Source of the DNA: SVQP01 sp045606685
GTDB taxonomy: Bacteria; Bacillota; Clostridia; Oscillospirales; CAG-272
Assembly: GCA_045606685.1 (NCBI GenBank)
Contig: JAZUSJ010000044.1
Location: 1 to 24,338, forward strand
Length of the DNA: 24,338 nucleotides
Direction of reading: 5' to 3'
Positions 5,670-13,187 of the stretch are shown piece by piece (within the stretch, counting starts at the first letter, position 1; each line of letters opens with the position of its first letter). The notes beneath the pieces were generated by a model, which was given only the letters and a program-made list of their open reading frames with translations, ran no database searches and was not told where the DNA came from. A program made the translations under genes and the position numbers.

Positions 5670-8252
5670 TTAAGATTGTTTCACCGCCAATTTCCGCACG
5701 AAATCGTTGATCTCATTGCCCACCTGTGTGACCTCGTCCCAGAATTCCTTGGCCGTCATGCGCGAGATACCGTAGCTGACTGCAGAGAACTGCAGCAGTC
5801 TGTCGCCCGTGACAACGCGGATGCTGTAATCGGGGCCCAGGTCGTGCATGACTTGCTCGATATACGCATCTGCCGTCTGATCCTGTTTTGTGTACACCAC
5901 GCGATATCCGTCATGTGTGATCTGTGAGCCTGCACCGTCCTTGACCAGATATGCGTCAAACACCAGCAGCACATCGGTTTTGGTAAACGCATGGTAATTG
6001 CTCATGATGTCCATCAGCTCCTCGCGTGCCTTTTCCAAGCTGTAATCGGCCACCTCTTTGAGCATATCCGTCGAATAGATGACGTTATATCCGTCCACGA
6101 TCAAAAGGTTTTTGGGGATCTTGACCGCCTTTGGCTTTCTCGGTGCTTTTCCGTTTGCGATCGTGATCTTGGGTTCTGTATATTTCTTTCTGCGGATCGG
6201 GCCGAACTCACGCAGCATAATGGCCTCCAGATCCTCGTCGCTCAGCTCGTATTTCTTGGAAAGCGACTTGACCTTGGGAATGATCGCTGCCGTGCTTTGC
6301 GAAAGGGAAATGCCGGCATCCAGATGCTTGTGCGCATCCACCTCCTGCCAGGGGATCACCACACCTGCACCGTGTGCGCAGAACACCGAGTGTGGTGTGT
6401 TGGATAGGTCTGCCTCGGGATCATACCCGGCCGCTGTAACGATCTCATCTGCGTTATGGCAAGGCTCGTATCCGTCCGACGTGCAGAAAAGTCTGCCCGC
6501 ACCGCGCGTGTATGCGATGACCTCGCGCGTATAATCGTGCAGCGTTGCCACAGGGCCGCGTCCTGCAATGGTTGTCAGTTGCTCGTCGGAGGCCTCCACC
6601 TCAAAGGTAGCCGATCTTGCTTGCAGATCGTTCATGGCGCGTCCCGTCATGCCGTTGGGGATCTCCAGGCGGAATTTGTAAAAGGGCTCAAGCAGGGTAC
6701 AGCCTGCCTTCATCAGACCATGCCGCACCGCGCGCAGCGTTGCTTCCCGGAAGTCACCGCCCTCGGTGTGCTTGAGGTGCGCCTTGCCCGCCACCAGCGT
6801 GATCTTGGTATCTGTCAGCGCAGCACCGATGCACGTCCCGCGATGCGTTTTTTCGTAAAGGTTATAAAGGATCAGCCTCTGCCAGTTCAGATCCAGGCTG
6901 TTTTCGGGCAATTTGGTATCAAAGATCAGCCCCGTACCCTTGGGCTGCGGCTCCATGAGCAGCTGCACCTCGGCATAGTGGCGCAACGGCTCGAAATGTC
7001 CCACACCGATCGTCTTTGCGGAGATCTTTTCTTTATAAAGGATCCTGCCCGTATCCAGCGTGCATTCCACGCCGAATCGCTCCGAGATCAGTCGCACAAG
7101 CAGCTCGATCTGCACCTCTCCCATCAGCCTTGCCTCGATCTGGCGCAGCTCCTCATTCCAGAAAAGGTGTAACGAAGGCTCTTCCTCCTCAAGCTCCTTG
7201 AGCTTGGGAAAATATACGGCCACGTCGCATTCGGGCGGCAGATTGATGCGATAGCACAGAACAGGCTCAAGCACGGGCTTGCAGGTATCTGCCTCCATGG
7301 CAAGGGCTCGGCCGATATAGGTGGCCGAAAGTCCCAGTACCGCGCAGATCTCTCCCGCACCCACGCTGTCGACCTGCTCGAATTTATCGCCCGAATACAA
7401 TCGGAGCTGGCTGACCTTTTCTGCGTATCTCTTGCCCTCGGCAGACAGATACGCGATCTCATCGCGTGCTGCCAGCGTACCGCTTGTCAGCTTGATATAT
7501 GTCAGACGCGTATTCCCCATGCGCGCGATCTTATAAACCTTTGCGCCAAAGCCCTGATCGTTGTAAACGGGGGAAAGGGTATAGCGATCCAACATCTCCA
7601 AAAGGAAATCCACGCCCTGCATGCGCAGCGCTGAGCCAAACAGGCAAGGGAACAGTCTGCGCCCTGCAATCAGCTGCGCAATATCTGCGTCCTCGATCGG
7701 CTCACCTGCAAGAAAGCTGTCCAAAAAGTCCTCGTGCAAAAGTGCAAGACGCTCGTCAAGCTCACTCTTGCTTTGCGTATCGTAAAAGGCGGCAATGCGT
7801 GTATCCAGCGCACGGCAAAGCTCGTCCTCCATCTCCTCCTTGAGCTTGATGGCAACGTCGGTCTTGTTGACAAAGATCAAGGTCGGTACGTCGTAGTAGG
7901 CAAGCAGCTGCCAGAGCGTGCGCGTATGATTCTGCACGCCATCCGTGCCGCTGATGACCAGGATCGCGTAATCCAAAAGCGAAAGCACACGCTCGGCCTC
8001 GGCAGAAAAGTCCACGTGACCGGGGGTATCCAGCAAAATAAAGTCGCATTGCTCGGTAGAAAACCGCGCTTGCTTGGAAAATACGGTAATACCGCGCTCT
8101 CGCTCGATGGCGTGCGTGTCGAGATAGGTGTTCTTGTGATCCACGCGCCCCAAGGTACGGATCCTGCCCGAAAGATAGAGCAGCGCTTCGGAAAGCGTCG
8201 TTTTGCCCGCGTCCACGTGCGCAAGGATGCCAATGGTCAGCTTTTTCTTCAT
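5670..8252 (-). CDS. TetM/EF-G-like translational GTPase fused to a Rae1/YacP-like NYN nuclease domain
   Basis: 860 residues; ribosomal protection proteins have about 640. Residues 1 to about 680 follow the TetM/EF-G plan: G1 AHVDAGKTT (11-19), RGIT (53-56), G3 DTPGHVD (75-81), G4 NKTD (129-132), then domains II-V. Residues 715-860 form a separate NYN/PIN domain: VDGYNVIY, VFDAY, TADAYIE and VTGDR, with candidate catalytic Asp at about 720, 766, 795 and 817. This matches the YacP/Rae1 family; Rae1 of Bacillus subtilis is a ribosome-associated A-site mRNA endonuclease. In TetM the domain IV loop reads YSPVSTPADFR; here (about residues 488-499) it reads AHLKHTEGGDFR, so the drug-displacing loop is not conserved and tetracycline resistance is doubtful. 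Inference: a ribosome-clearing factor that also cuts mRNA. Start at 8252 follows AAAGGAGAG. Confidence 0.85.
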   Translation of the reverse strand: MKKKLTIGILAHVDAGKTTLSEALLYLSGRIRTLGRVDHKNTYLDTHAIERERGITVFSKQARFSTEQCDFILLDTPGHVDFSAEAERVLSLLDYAILVISGTDGVQNHTRTLWQLLAYYDVPTLIFVNKTDVAIKLKEEMEDELCRALDTRIAAFYDTQSKSELDERLALLHEDFLDSFLAGEPIEDADIAQLIAGRRLFPCLFGSALRMQGVDFLLEMLDRYTLSPVYNDQGFGAKVYKIARMGNTRLTYIKLTSGTLAARDEIAYLSAEGKRYAEKVSQLRLYSGDKFEQVDSVGAGEICAVLGLSATYIGRALAMEADTCKPVLEPVLCYRINLPPECDVAVYFPKLKELEEEEPSLHLFWNEELRQIEARLMGEVQIELLVRLISERFGVECTLDTGRILYKEKISAKTIGVGHFEPLRHYAEVQLLMEPQPKGTGLIFDTKLPENSLDLNWQRLILYNLYEKTHRGTCIGAALTDTKITLVAGKAHLKHTEGGDFREATLRAVRHGLMKAGCTLLEPFYKFRLEIPNGMTGRAMNDLQARSATFEVEASDEQLTTIAGRGPVATLHDYTREVIAYTRGAGRLFCTSDGYEPCHNADEIVTAAGYDPEADLSNTPHSVFCAHGAGVVIPWQEVDAHKHLDAGISLSQSTAAIIPKVKSLSKKYELSDEDLEAIMLREFGPIRRKKYTEPKITIANGKAPRKPKAVKIPKNLLIVDGYNVIYSTDMLKEVADYSLEKAREELMDIMSNYHAFTKTDVLLVFDAYLVKDGAGSQITHDGYRVVYTKQDQTADAYIEQVMHDLGPDYSIRVVTGDRLLQFSAVSYGISRMTAKEFWDEVTQVGNEINDFVRKLAVKQS

Positions 8253-8284
8253 GCCTGCTCTCCTTTCAAAAAATCACTCTGCCT

Positions 8285-8313
8285 ATTCTACCATATTTTC
8301 GAAAAAAATACAA
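8285..8313 (-). promoter_or_regulatory. Promoter of the GTPase-nuclease gene
   Basis: Minus strand TTGTAT (8313-8308) and TAGAAT (8290-8285) with 17-base spacing, about 33 bases before the ATG. The leader is too short for the long attenuator seen before tet(M). Confidence 0.65.
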
Positions 8314-8351
8314 GTTATTATTCTCTTTTTTCGCGAATTGCCTTTTTTACC

Positions 8352-8383
8352 AAAAAACAGCACATGTAATTGTGCTGTTTTTT
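8352..8383. terminator. Bidirectional hairpin between divergent promoters
   Basis: AAAAAACAGCACA (8352-8364) pairs with TGTGCTGTTTTTT (8371-8383) around a 6-base loop. It has the form of a terminator on both strands but sits between the divergent GTPase and uracil permease promoters, where it may insulate them or be a relic of an earlier gene. Confidence 0.5.
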
Positions 8384-8395
8384 TGTCATAATTCG

Positions 8396-8424
8396 TTGAC
8401 AATTCCTACATATTGTGATAAAAT
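8396..8424 (+). promoter_or_regulatory. Uracil permease promoter
   Basis: TTGACA at 8396-8401 and TAAAAT at 8419-8424, 17-base spacing. In the leader, CGGACAG (8438-8444) pairs with CTGTCCG (8455-8461) around a 10-base loop. I do not recognise a PyrR site or purine riboswitch there. Confidence 0.7.
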
Positions 8425-8492
8425 GGTACTTGTGGGCCGGACAGGCACAATATGCTGTCCGAATCCAAAAATTTCATAAAAGGGGAGTAACC

Positions 8493-9938
8493 ATGGCAAA
8501 AAAATTAGTTTACGACATCCATGACAAGCCGAAATTCGGCAACTTGCTCATTTTCGCCCTGCAGCAGGTTCTGGCCATTCTGGCAGCAACCATTGCAGTT
8601 CCCACCATCATCGGGCTTCCGACGCAGATTCCCGCAGCCATCCTCGGCGCAGGTGTCGGCACGTTGGTCTACCAGCTCTTTACCAAGTTCAAGAGTCCCG
8701 TATTCCTTGGCAGCTCGTTTGCATTCCTGAGCTCCTTGTTCGTTGCTCTTGCGTACGGCTATTGCGGCATTTTGCTCGGCTCTGTGGTTGCAGGCCTTGT
8801 GTATGTCGTGATCGCTCTGATCATCAAGCTGGTTGGCACAAGCTGGGTTGATAAGCTTATGCCGCCCGTTATCATCGGCCCTACGGTTACCATTATCGGT
8901 CTTTCCTTGGCAGGCGCTGCTATGGGCGACATCGTCAAAGCAAATGCTGACGCTGTCAATGGCGGCTACAACCTGATCGGTCTGATTTGCGGTCTTGTTA
9001 CCTTCCTGACCGTTGTCATCTGCTCCACGCAGAAAAAGTTCACCATGCCCAAGCTGATCCCGTTCATTCTCGGTATCCTCTCAGGCTACGTGGTTGCTTC
9101 CGTATTCACCGTGATCGGCCTTGTTGCCGACATCGAATATCTCCAGATCATCAACTGGGATCCCGTTGTCAATAATTTTGTTGATGCAAACGGCGCATTC
9201 AAGGGCGTAGAAGCATTCTTCAGTCTTCCCAATATTTCTTTGGTTGCAGCAATCAAGGAGCTGGTCAATGGGACGCTGACCTCCGATATTCTGGCAGCCA
9301 ACCCCGGTGCAAAGCTGATCGACCTTGGCGGTGCGGTCGAGGTCGTCGTGGCATTCCTGCCCGTTGCGCTGGTCGTATTTGCAGAGCATATTGCTGACCA
9401 CAAGAACCTTTCCAGCATCATTGACCGCGATCTGATCAAGGATCCCGGTCTGTCCAACACGCTGTTGGGTGACGGTGTTGGCTCTATCATGGGTACAGCC
9501 TTCGGCGTTTGCCCCAATACCACCTACGGTGAGTCGGTTGGATGTGTGGCAATTACCGGTAACGCATCTGTCATTACCATTACCGTTACAGCATTCATGT
9601 GCATTATCCTGTCCTTCATCAGCCCTCTGATGGCACTGCTGCAGACCATTCCTTCCTGCGTCATGGGCGGTGTTTGCCTGACGCTGTATGGCTTTATTGC
9701 AGTATCCGGTCTGAAGATGTTCAAGGATCTGGATCTGAACGACAACAAGAATCTGTTTGTTGTTTCTGCTATCCTGATCGCAGGTATCGGCGGTCTGACC
9801 ATTCAGATCCCCTATGCACTGACCGAAGGCGGCGCTGTTGCAAAGACCATTCAGGTCACCTCTATTGCAACCGCCCTCATTCTTGGTATCGTTACCAACT
9901 TCATTCTTTCCAAGTTTGATAAGAAGGAAGAGAACTGA
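8493..9938 (+). CDS. uraA: Uracil permease, NCS2/NAT family
   Basis: A 481-residue polytopic membrane protein with the length and motifs of NCS2 nucleobase:proton symporters. It starts near FALQQVLAILAATIAVP, has the central AEHIADH motif (the UraA-type E-H-x-x-D/GH substrate-site element) and PNTTYGESVG, which is diagnostic of the uracil branch rather than xanthine permeases. It would import uracil with protons for pyrimidine salvage. The start at 8493 was chosen because AAAAGGGGAG lies just upstream; the frame is open to 8415 but without a binding site. It stands alone with its own promoter and terminator. Xanthine or broader pyrimidine specificity cannot be excluded. Confidence 0.88.
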   Translation: MAKKLVYDIHDKPKFGNLLIFALQQVLAILAATIAVPTIIGLPTQIPAAILGAGVGTLVYQLFTKFKSPVFLGSSFAFLSSLFVALAYGYCGILLGSVVAGLVYVVIALIIKLVGTSWVDKLMPPVIIGPTVTIIGLSLAGAAMGDIVKANADAVNGGYNLIGLICGLVTFLTVVICSTQKKFTMPKLIPFILGILSGYVVASVFTVIGLVADIEYLQIINWDPVVNNFVDANGAFKGVEAFFSLPNISLVAAIKELVNGTLTSDILAANPGAKLIDLGGAVEVVVAFLPVALVVFAEHIADHKNLSSIIDRDLIKDPGLSNTLLGDGVGSIMGTAFGVCPNTTYGESVGCVAITGNASVITITVTAFMCIILSFISPLMALLQTIPSCVMGGVCLTLYGFIAVSGLKMFKDLDLNDNKNLFVVSAILIAGIGGLTIQIPYALTEGGAVAKTIQVTSIATALILGIVTNFILSKFDKKEEN

Positions 9939-9951
9939 TTGGTCAGAATTC

Positions 9952-9982
9952 AAGCAGCTGCGCCCCGGCGCAGCTGCTTTTT
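9952..9982 (+). terminator. Rho-independent terminator of uraA
   Basis: A 13-bp stem AAGCAGCTGCGCC / GGCGCAGCTGCTT (9952-9964, 9967-9979) with CC in the loop, followed by a T run to 9982. Confidence 0.9.
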
Positions 9983-9985
9983 GTC

Positions 9986-10014
9986 TTGCAATTTTCGCAT
10001 GTTTGTGCTACAAT
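9986..10014 (+). promoter_or_regulatory. Promoter of the MalY/PatB-type gene
   Basis: TTGCAA at 9986-9991 and TACAAT at 10009-10014 with 17-base spacing, directly after the uraA terminator. Confidence 0.65.
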
Positions 10015-10046
10015 GTAATCAATGACAAAAAAGGGGAGAGAAACCT

Positions 10047-11246
10047 ATGAAATACGATTTTACAACCATTATGGACAGACACGGCAAGGATGCACTTGCA
10101 GTTGACGCACTGGGACACGGCTGGGCGCCCGCAGCTCCGGAGGAGGGCTTTGATGCCATCCCCATGTGGGTAGCGGATATGAATTTCCCGACTGTTCCCA
10201 CCGTCATACAGGCCATGGCCGAGCGTGTGCAGCACCCTGCATTCGGCTATTTTGATCCGCGCGAGGAATATTTTGATTCGATCATCCGCTGGCAGCAAAC
10301 GCGTAACGGTGTGCAGGGACTGGAGCCCAAGCACATCGGATACCAAAACGGCGTGCTTGGCGGTGTGGTTTGTGCGCTCAATACCTATTGCTCTCGCGGT
10401 GATAACGTGCTGGTGCTAAGCCCCTTGTACGTCGGATTCCGCGGTTCTCTGCAGAATAACGGCTACAACATTGTCGAAAGCCGCCTTGTGCAGGACGAGC
10501 AGGGCAAATGGCGCATTGACTTTGCGGACGTGGAGCAAAAGATCGTGCAGAACCATATCCATGCAGCTATTTTCTGCTCACCGCACAATCCCACGGGACG
10601 CGTCTGGGAGCGTTGGGAGATCGAGCGAATTATGGAGCTTTACAAAAAATATGACGTCTATGTGGTATCGGACGAGATCTGGTCGGACATTTTGCTGGAC
10701 GGACATAAGCATATTCCCACGCAGTCGGTCAGCGAGGATGCAAGACAGAGAACAGTCGCACTCTATGCCCCCTCCAAAACCTTCAATCTTGCAGGCCTGA
10801 TCGGTGCGTACCATATCATTTACAACGACCGTATCCGTGACCGCGTGGAAAAGGAATCCTCGCTCTCGCACTATAATTCCATGAACGTGCTGTCCATGCA
10901 TGCGCTGATCGGTGCGTACAAGGATGAAGGCTACGAATGGGTGGACGAGCTTTGCACGGTGCTTTCGGGCAACGTGGACTTTGCTTGCAAGTATATCGAG
11001 GAGCATTTTGAAGGCGTCAAGGTCAGCCGCCCCGAGGGGACGTATATGCTGTTCATCGATTGCGCAGAGTGGCTGGAAAGGCACGGGAAAACCATGGAAG
11101 AGCTGGTGGCTGCAGGCTGTAAGGTCGGCGTGACCTGGCAGGACGGCCGTACCCACGGCGGTACTACGCATATCCGCCTCAACCTCGCGCTGCCCCTGTC
11201 CCGCGTCAAGGAGGCATTTGAACGCTTGAACAGATATGTTTTTTAA
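10047..11246 (+). CDS. PLP-dependent aminotransferase / C-S lyase, MalY-PatB family
   Basis: 399 residues, the usual length for fold-type I PLP enzymes of the MalY/PatB group. PMWVADMNFP (39-48) near the N-terminus is the hallmark of this group. Further PLP-site elements are SPHNPTG (178-184), VSDEIWSDI (207-215) and the Schiff-base lysine in APSKTFNLAG (Lys244). The conserved C-terminal substrate-carboxylate region includes HIRLNLALP. Characterised relatives cleave cystathionine or cysteine conjugates (beta-C-S lyase) or act as aminotransferases. It is monocistronic, with AGGGGAG at 10032-10038 before the ATG. There are no sulfur-metabolism neighbours to refine the substrate. Confidence 0.88.
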   Translation: MKYDFTTIMDRHGKDALAVDALGHGWAPAAPEEGFDAIPMWVADMNFPTVPTVIQAMAERVQHPAFGYFDPREEYFDSIIRWQQTRNGVQGLEPKHIGYQNGVLGGVVCALNTYCSRGDNVLVLSPLYVGFRGSLQNNGYNIVESRLVQDEQGKWRIDFADVEQKIVQNHIHAAIFCSPHNPTGRVWERWEIERIMELYKKYDVYVVSDEIWSDILLDGHKHIPTQSVSEDARQRTVALYAPSKTFNLAGLIGAYHIIYNDRIRDRVEKESSLSHYNSMNVLSMHALIGAYKDEGYEWVDELCTVLSGNVDFACKYIEEHFEGVKVSRPEGTYMLFIDCAEWLERHGKTMEELVAAGCKVGVTWQDGRTHGGTTHIRLNLALPLSRVKEAFERLNRYVF

Positions 11247-11305
11247 GCAGCTTTTACAGACGATATAAAAATCGCAAGAAAATTAAAAAAATTTTATTGA
11301 AGGTA

Positions 11306-11334
11306 TTGATTTTTGATATCGAATATGGTAATAT
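11306..11334 (+). promoter_or_regulatory. Promoter of the TasA/SipW-like operon
   Basis: TTGATT at 11306-11311 and TAATAT at 11329-11334 with 17-base spacing in a very AT-rich stretch. TATTAT at 11332-11337 is an alternative -10. The operator pair begins about 12 bases downstream. Confidence 0.55.
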
Positions 11335-11345
11335 TATATCGTAAT

Positions 11346-11394
11346 TGTAGTAAACACTACATTTTGTTTTGCCGCAAGTGTAGTAAACACTACA
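11346..11394. promoter_or_regulatory. Two identical 16-bp palindromic operators
   Basis: TGTAGTAAACACTACA occurs exactly at 11346-11361 and again at 11379-11394. Each is a 6-bp inverted repeat (TGTAGT/ACTACA) with a 4-base centre. The copies lie 33 bases apart, about three helical turns, so two repressor dimers could bind the same DNA face. They lie just after the promoter and before the ribosome binding site, an arrangement suited to repression. GntR- or BlaI/CopY-type winged-helix regulators bind sites of this general type. No matching regulator gene is adjacent. Confidence 0.75.
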
Positions 11395-11428
11395 TACGAG
11401 TAATTCATAAAAGAAAGGAAGAACCAAA

Positions 11429-11971
11429 ATGAAAAACAGAAAGTTTATTGTGGTTGCATTCTTGATCGTTGCCGTTATGCTGTTGGGCGTAGGTTATGCT
11501 GCATTGACCGATACCCTCACCATCATCGGTAACGCACACATCGACATCGGTGAAGCAAATGAAACCTTTGACGAGAAGATTTATTTCTCGGCTGCAGAGG
11601 CTACCTCCTCTACTGGTACCGGTTCTACAGCCGACGTAGCAAGCTGCACAACTGATGACGCTACCTTTACTGCAAACAAACTGGCAGTAGTTAACGAACA
11701 GTCCGTGTTCACTTTCACTATCAAGAATGATAGTAATGTGGATGCTGTTATCTCTGTAAATGACACCAAGCTGTCCGGTGCAGAAAACCCCAGTAACTCC
11801 AATACTGACAAGTTTACCGTTACATATGCTTATCCGGATGGTATGACTGTTGCAAAGAATGGCGGCACCATTACCGTTATTGTAACCGTAACCGTCAGAG
11901 AGCCCGTTACCGCTGCTACCAGCGCGACCTTCGGTATCGAGCTGACTGCTACCTCCGTAGATCCCGATTAA
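11429..11971 (+). CDS. TasA/camelysin-like secreted protein, SipW-type substrate
   Basis: 180 residues. The N-terminus has a basic start, a hydrophobic core (IVVAFLIVAVMLLGVGYAA) and then LTDTLTIIGNAHIDIG, the extended signal typical of proteins cleaved by SipW-type signal peptidases. The mature part is beta-rich, Thr- and Val-rich, and looks like a small TasA/camelysin-type immunoglobulin-like fold (e.g. VFTFTIKNDSNVDAVISVND). In Bacillus, TasA forms matrix fibres and SipW processes it. Here the cargo gene is first in an operon with its likely peptidase, 61 bases upstream of it. It would be exported and probably polymerise or decorate the surface. The ribosome binding site is AAAGGAAG. Confidence 0.8.
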   Translation: MKNRKFIVVAFLIVAVMLLGVGYAALTDTLTIIGNAHIDIGEANETFDEKIYFSAAEATSSTGTGSTADVASCTTDDATFTANKLAVVNEQSVFTFTIKNDSNVDAVISVNDTKLSGAENPSNSNTDKFTVTYAYPDGMTVAKNGGTITVIVTVTVREPVTAATSATFGIELTATSVDPD

Positions 11972-12032
11972 CTTTACGAAATCTTAACTAATCACGAATC
12001 AGAGAGATCACACATAAGAGAGGAGGACGGCG

Positions 12033-13169
12033 ATGACGATCGACAGAAAAAAATTATATATTATTTCTTCTGTAACGCTCGCCGTGCTCCTGATCACTCT
12101 GTTTGCACCTATGGGCAGCGGCAGAATTATTGCAGCACTCTTGCTGCTGCCCTTGGCAATTATCGCTTGCGTGATGATCAAAAAGCGCGTTGCACTTTCC
12201 ATGAACGCAAAGCAGGTCTTGCTGCTGATCAGCGTGATCGGTATGCTTTACTTTGTTTTTTATTATGTGTCAGGTGTTCGCTTCGGCTTTACAAAAACAG
12301 GATACGGCATCAATAAACCGGATATTTTGTTTTTGTACATCATCCCAATCGCTGTTATCATTGTTTGTAATGAGCTGATCAGACACGTGCTGTGTGTGCA
12401 AGGAGAGAAGTACGGCGGAGTGTTTGCCTTCTTTATCTCATTGACTGCTGACGTGATCATTTGCGCAACCATCCCTGCAATCACCAACATTGCTACCTTT
12501 ATGGACGTTGTTGGATTGACGCTGTTCCCGGGACTGCTTGGCAATCTGCTTTATAACTATCTGTCCAAAAGATACGGTATCTGGCCCAATATCGTATTCA
12601 AAGGCTTTACCGTGTGGGCATTCTATCTGATCCCTTACGGATCGGGTATTTCTGATTCACTTTTGGGATTTATCAACGTAATACTTCCCATTTTCGTATT
12701 TCTGTTTATCGATTCGCTTTATGAAAAAAAGAGAAAATATGCATTGGGAAATCAATCTGTGATTTTTCGTGTATTCTCAACAGCACTTACGGTGATCGTC
12801 ATTGTCATCATGCTCGGCACCGTGATGTTGATCTCCAACCAGTTCCGCTACGGCGCATTGGTTGTCGCAACCCCCAGTATGACAGGTGAGCTCAATCAGG
12901 GCGACGCTGCCATATTTGAGCAATATGATGATCAGCCCATTGTTGAAGGGCAGGTTATAGTTTTCGAAAAGGACGGCTCTTTGATCATTCACAGAGTCGC
13001 GGATATACAAACGGTCAACGGTGTGACCAGATATTTCACAAAGGGAGATGCCAACGAGGATCTCGATGCAGGCTACATCCATACCTCTGACATTGTCGGA
13101 TGCGTGAGATACAAAATACCGTATGTAGGCTATCCGACCATTTGGCTGCGAAGCCTGTTCAAACGATAG
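12033..13169 (+). CDS. sipW: SipW-like signal peptidase I with a polytopic N-terminal domain
   Basis: 378 residues; usual SipW proteins have about 190. The last 130 residues form a signal peptidase I domain of the ER/SipW type: catalytic Ser282 in TPSMTGELNQGD, His320 in SLIIHRV (replacing the Lys of the classical P-type) and the acidic motif TKGDANEDLD (336-345). Before it lie about 240 residues with roughly seven to eight hydrophobic segments (residues 9-24, 33-48, 61-79, 98-113, 130-150, 156-175, 190-205, 211-229), followed by the usual membrane anchor at 248-267. The extra membrane domain is not one I can name. It should cleave the two cargo proteins encoded on either side. The start follows AGAGGAGGACGGCG. 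Confidence 0.85.
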   Translation: MTIDRKKLYIISSVTLAVLLITLFAPMGSGRIIAALLLLPLAIIACVMIKKRVALSMNAKQVLLLISVIGMLYFVFYYVSGVRFGFTKTGYGINKPDILFLYIIPIAVIIVCNELIRHVLCVQGEKYGGVFAFFISLTADVIICATIPAITNIATFMDVVGLTLFPGLLGNLLYNYLSKRYGIWPNIVFKGFTVWAFYLIPYGSGISDSLLGFINVILPIFVFLFIDSLYEKKRKYALGNQSVIFRVFSTALTVIVIVIMLGTVMLISNQFRYGALVVATPSMTGELNQGDAAIFEQYDDQPIVEGQVIVFEKDGSLIIHRVADIQTVNGVTRYFTKGDANEDLDAGYIHTSDIVGCVRYKIPYVGYPTIWLRSLFKR

Positions 13170-13187
13170 AAAGAAGGAGGGAACGGT

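Noticed and set aside
5670..8252. Calling this gene a tetracycline resistance determinant
   Set aside because: The family match is clear, but the TetM loop needed for drug release is not conserved and there is a nuclease domain; resistance is not supported by the sequence.
8431..8492. Riboswitch or PyrR attenuator before uraA
   Set aside because: Only one simple hairpin; no terminator/antiterminator pair and no known conserved core.
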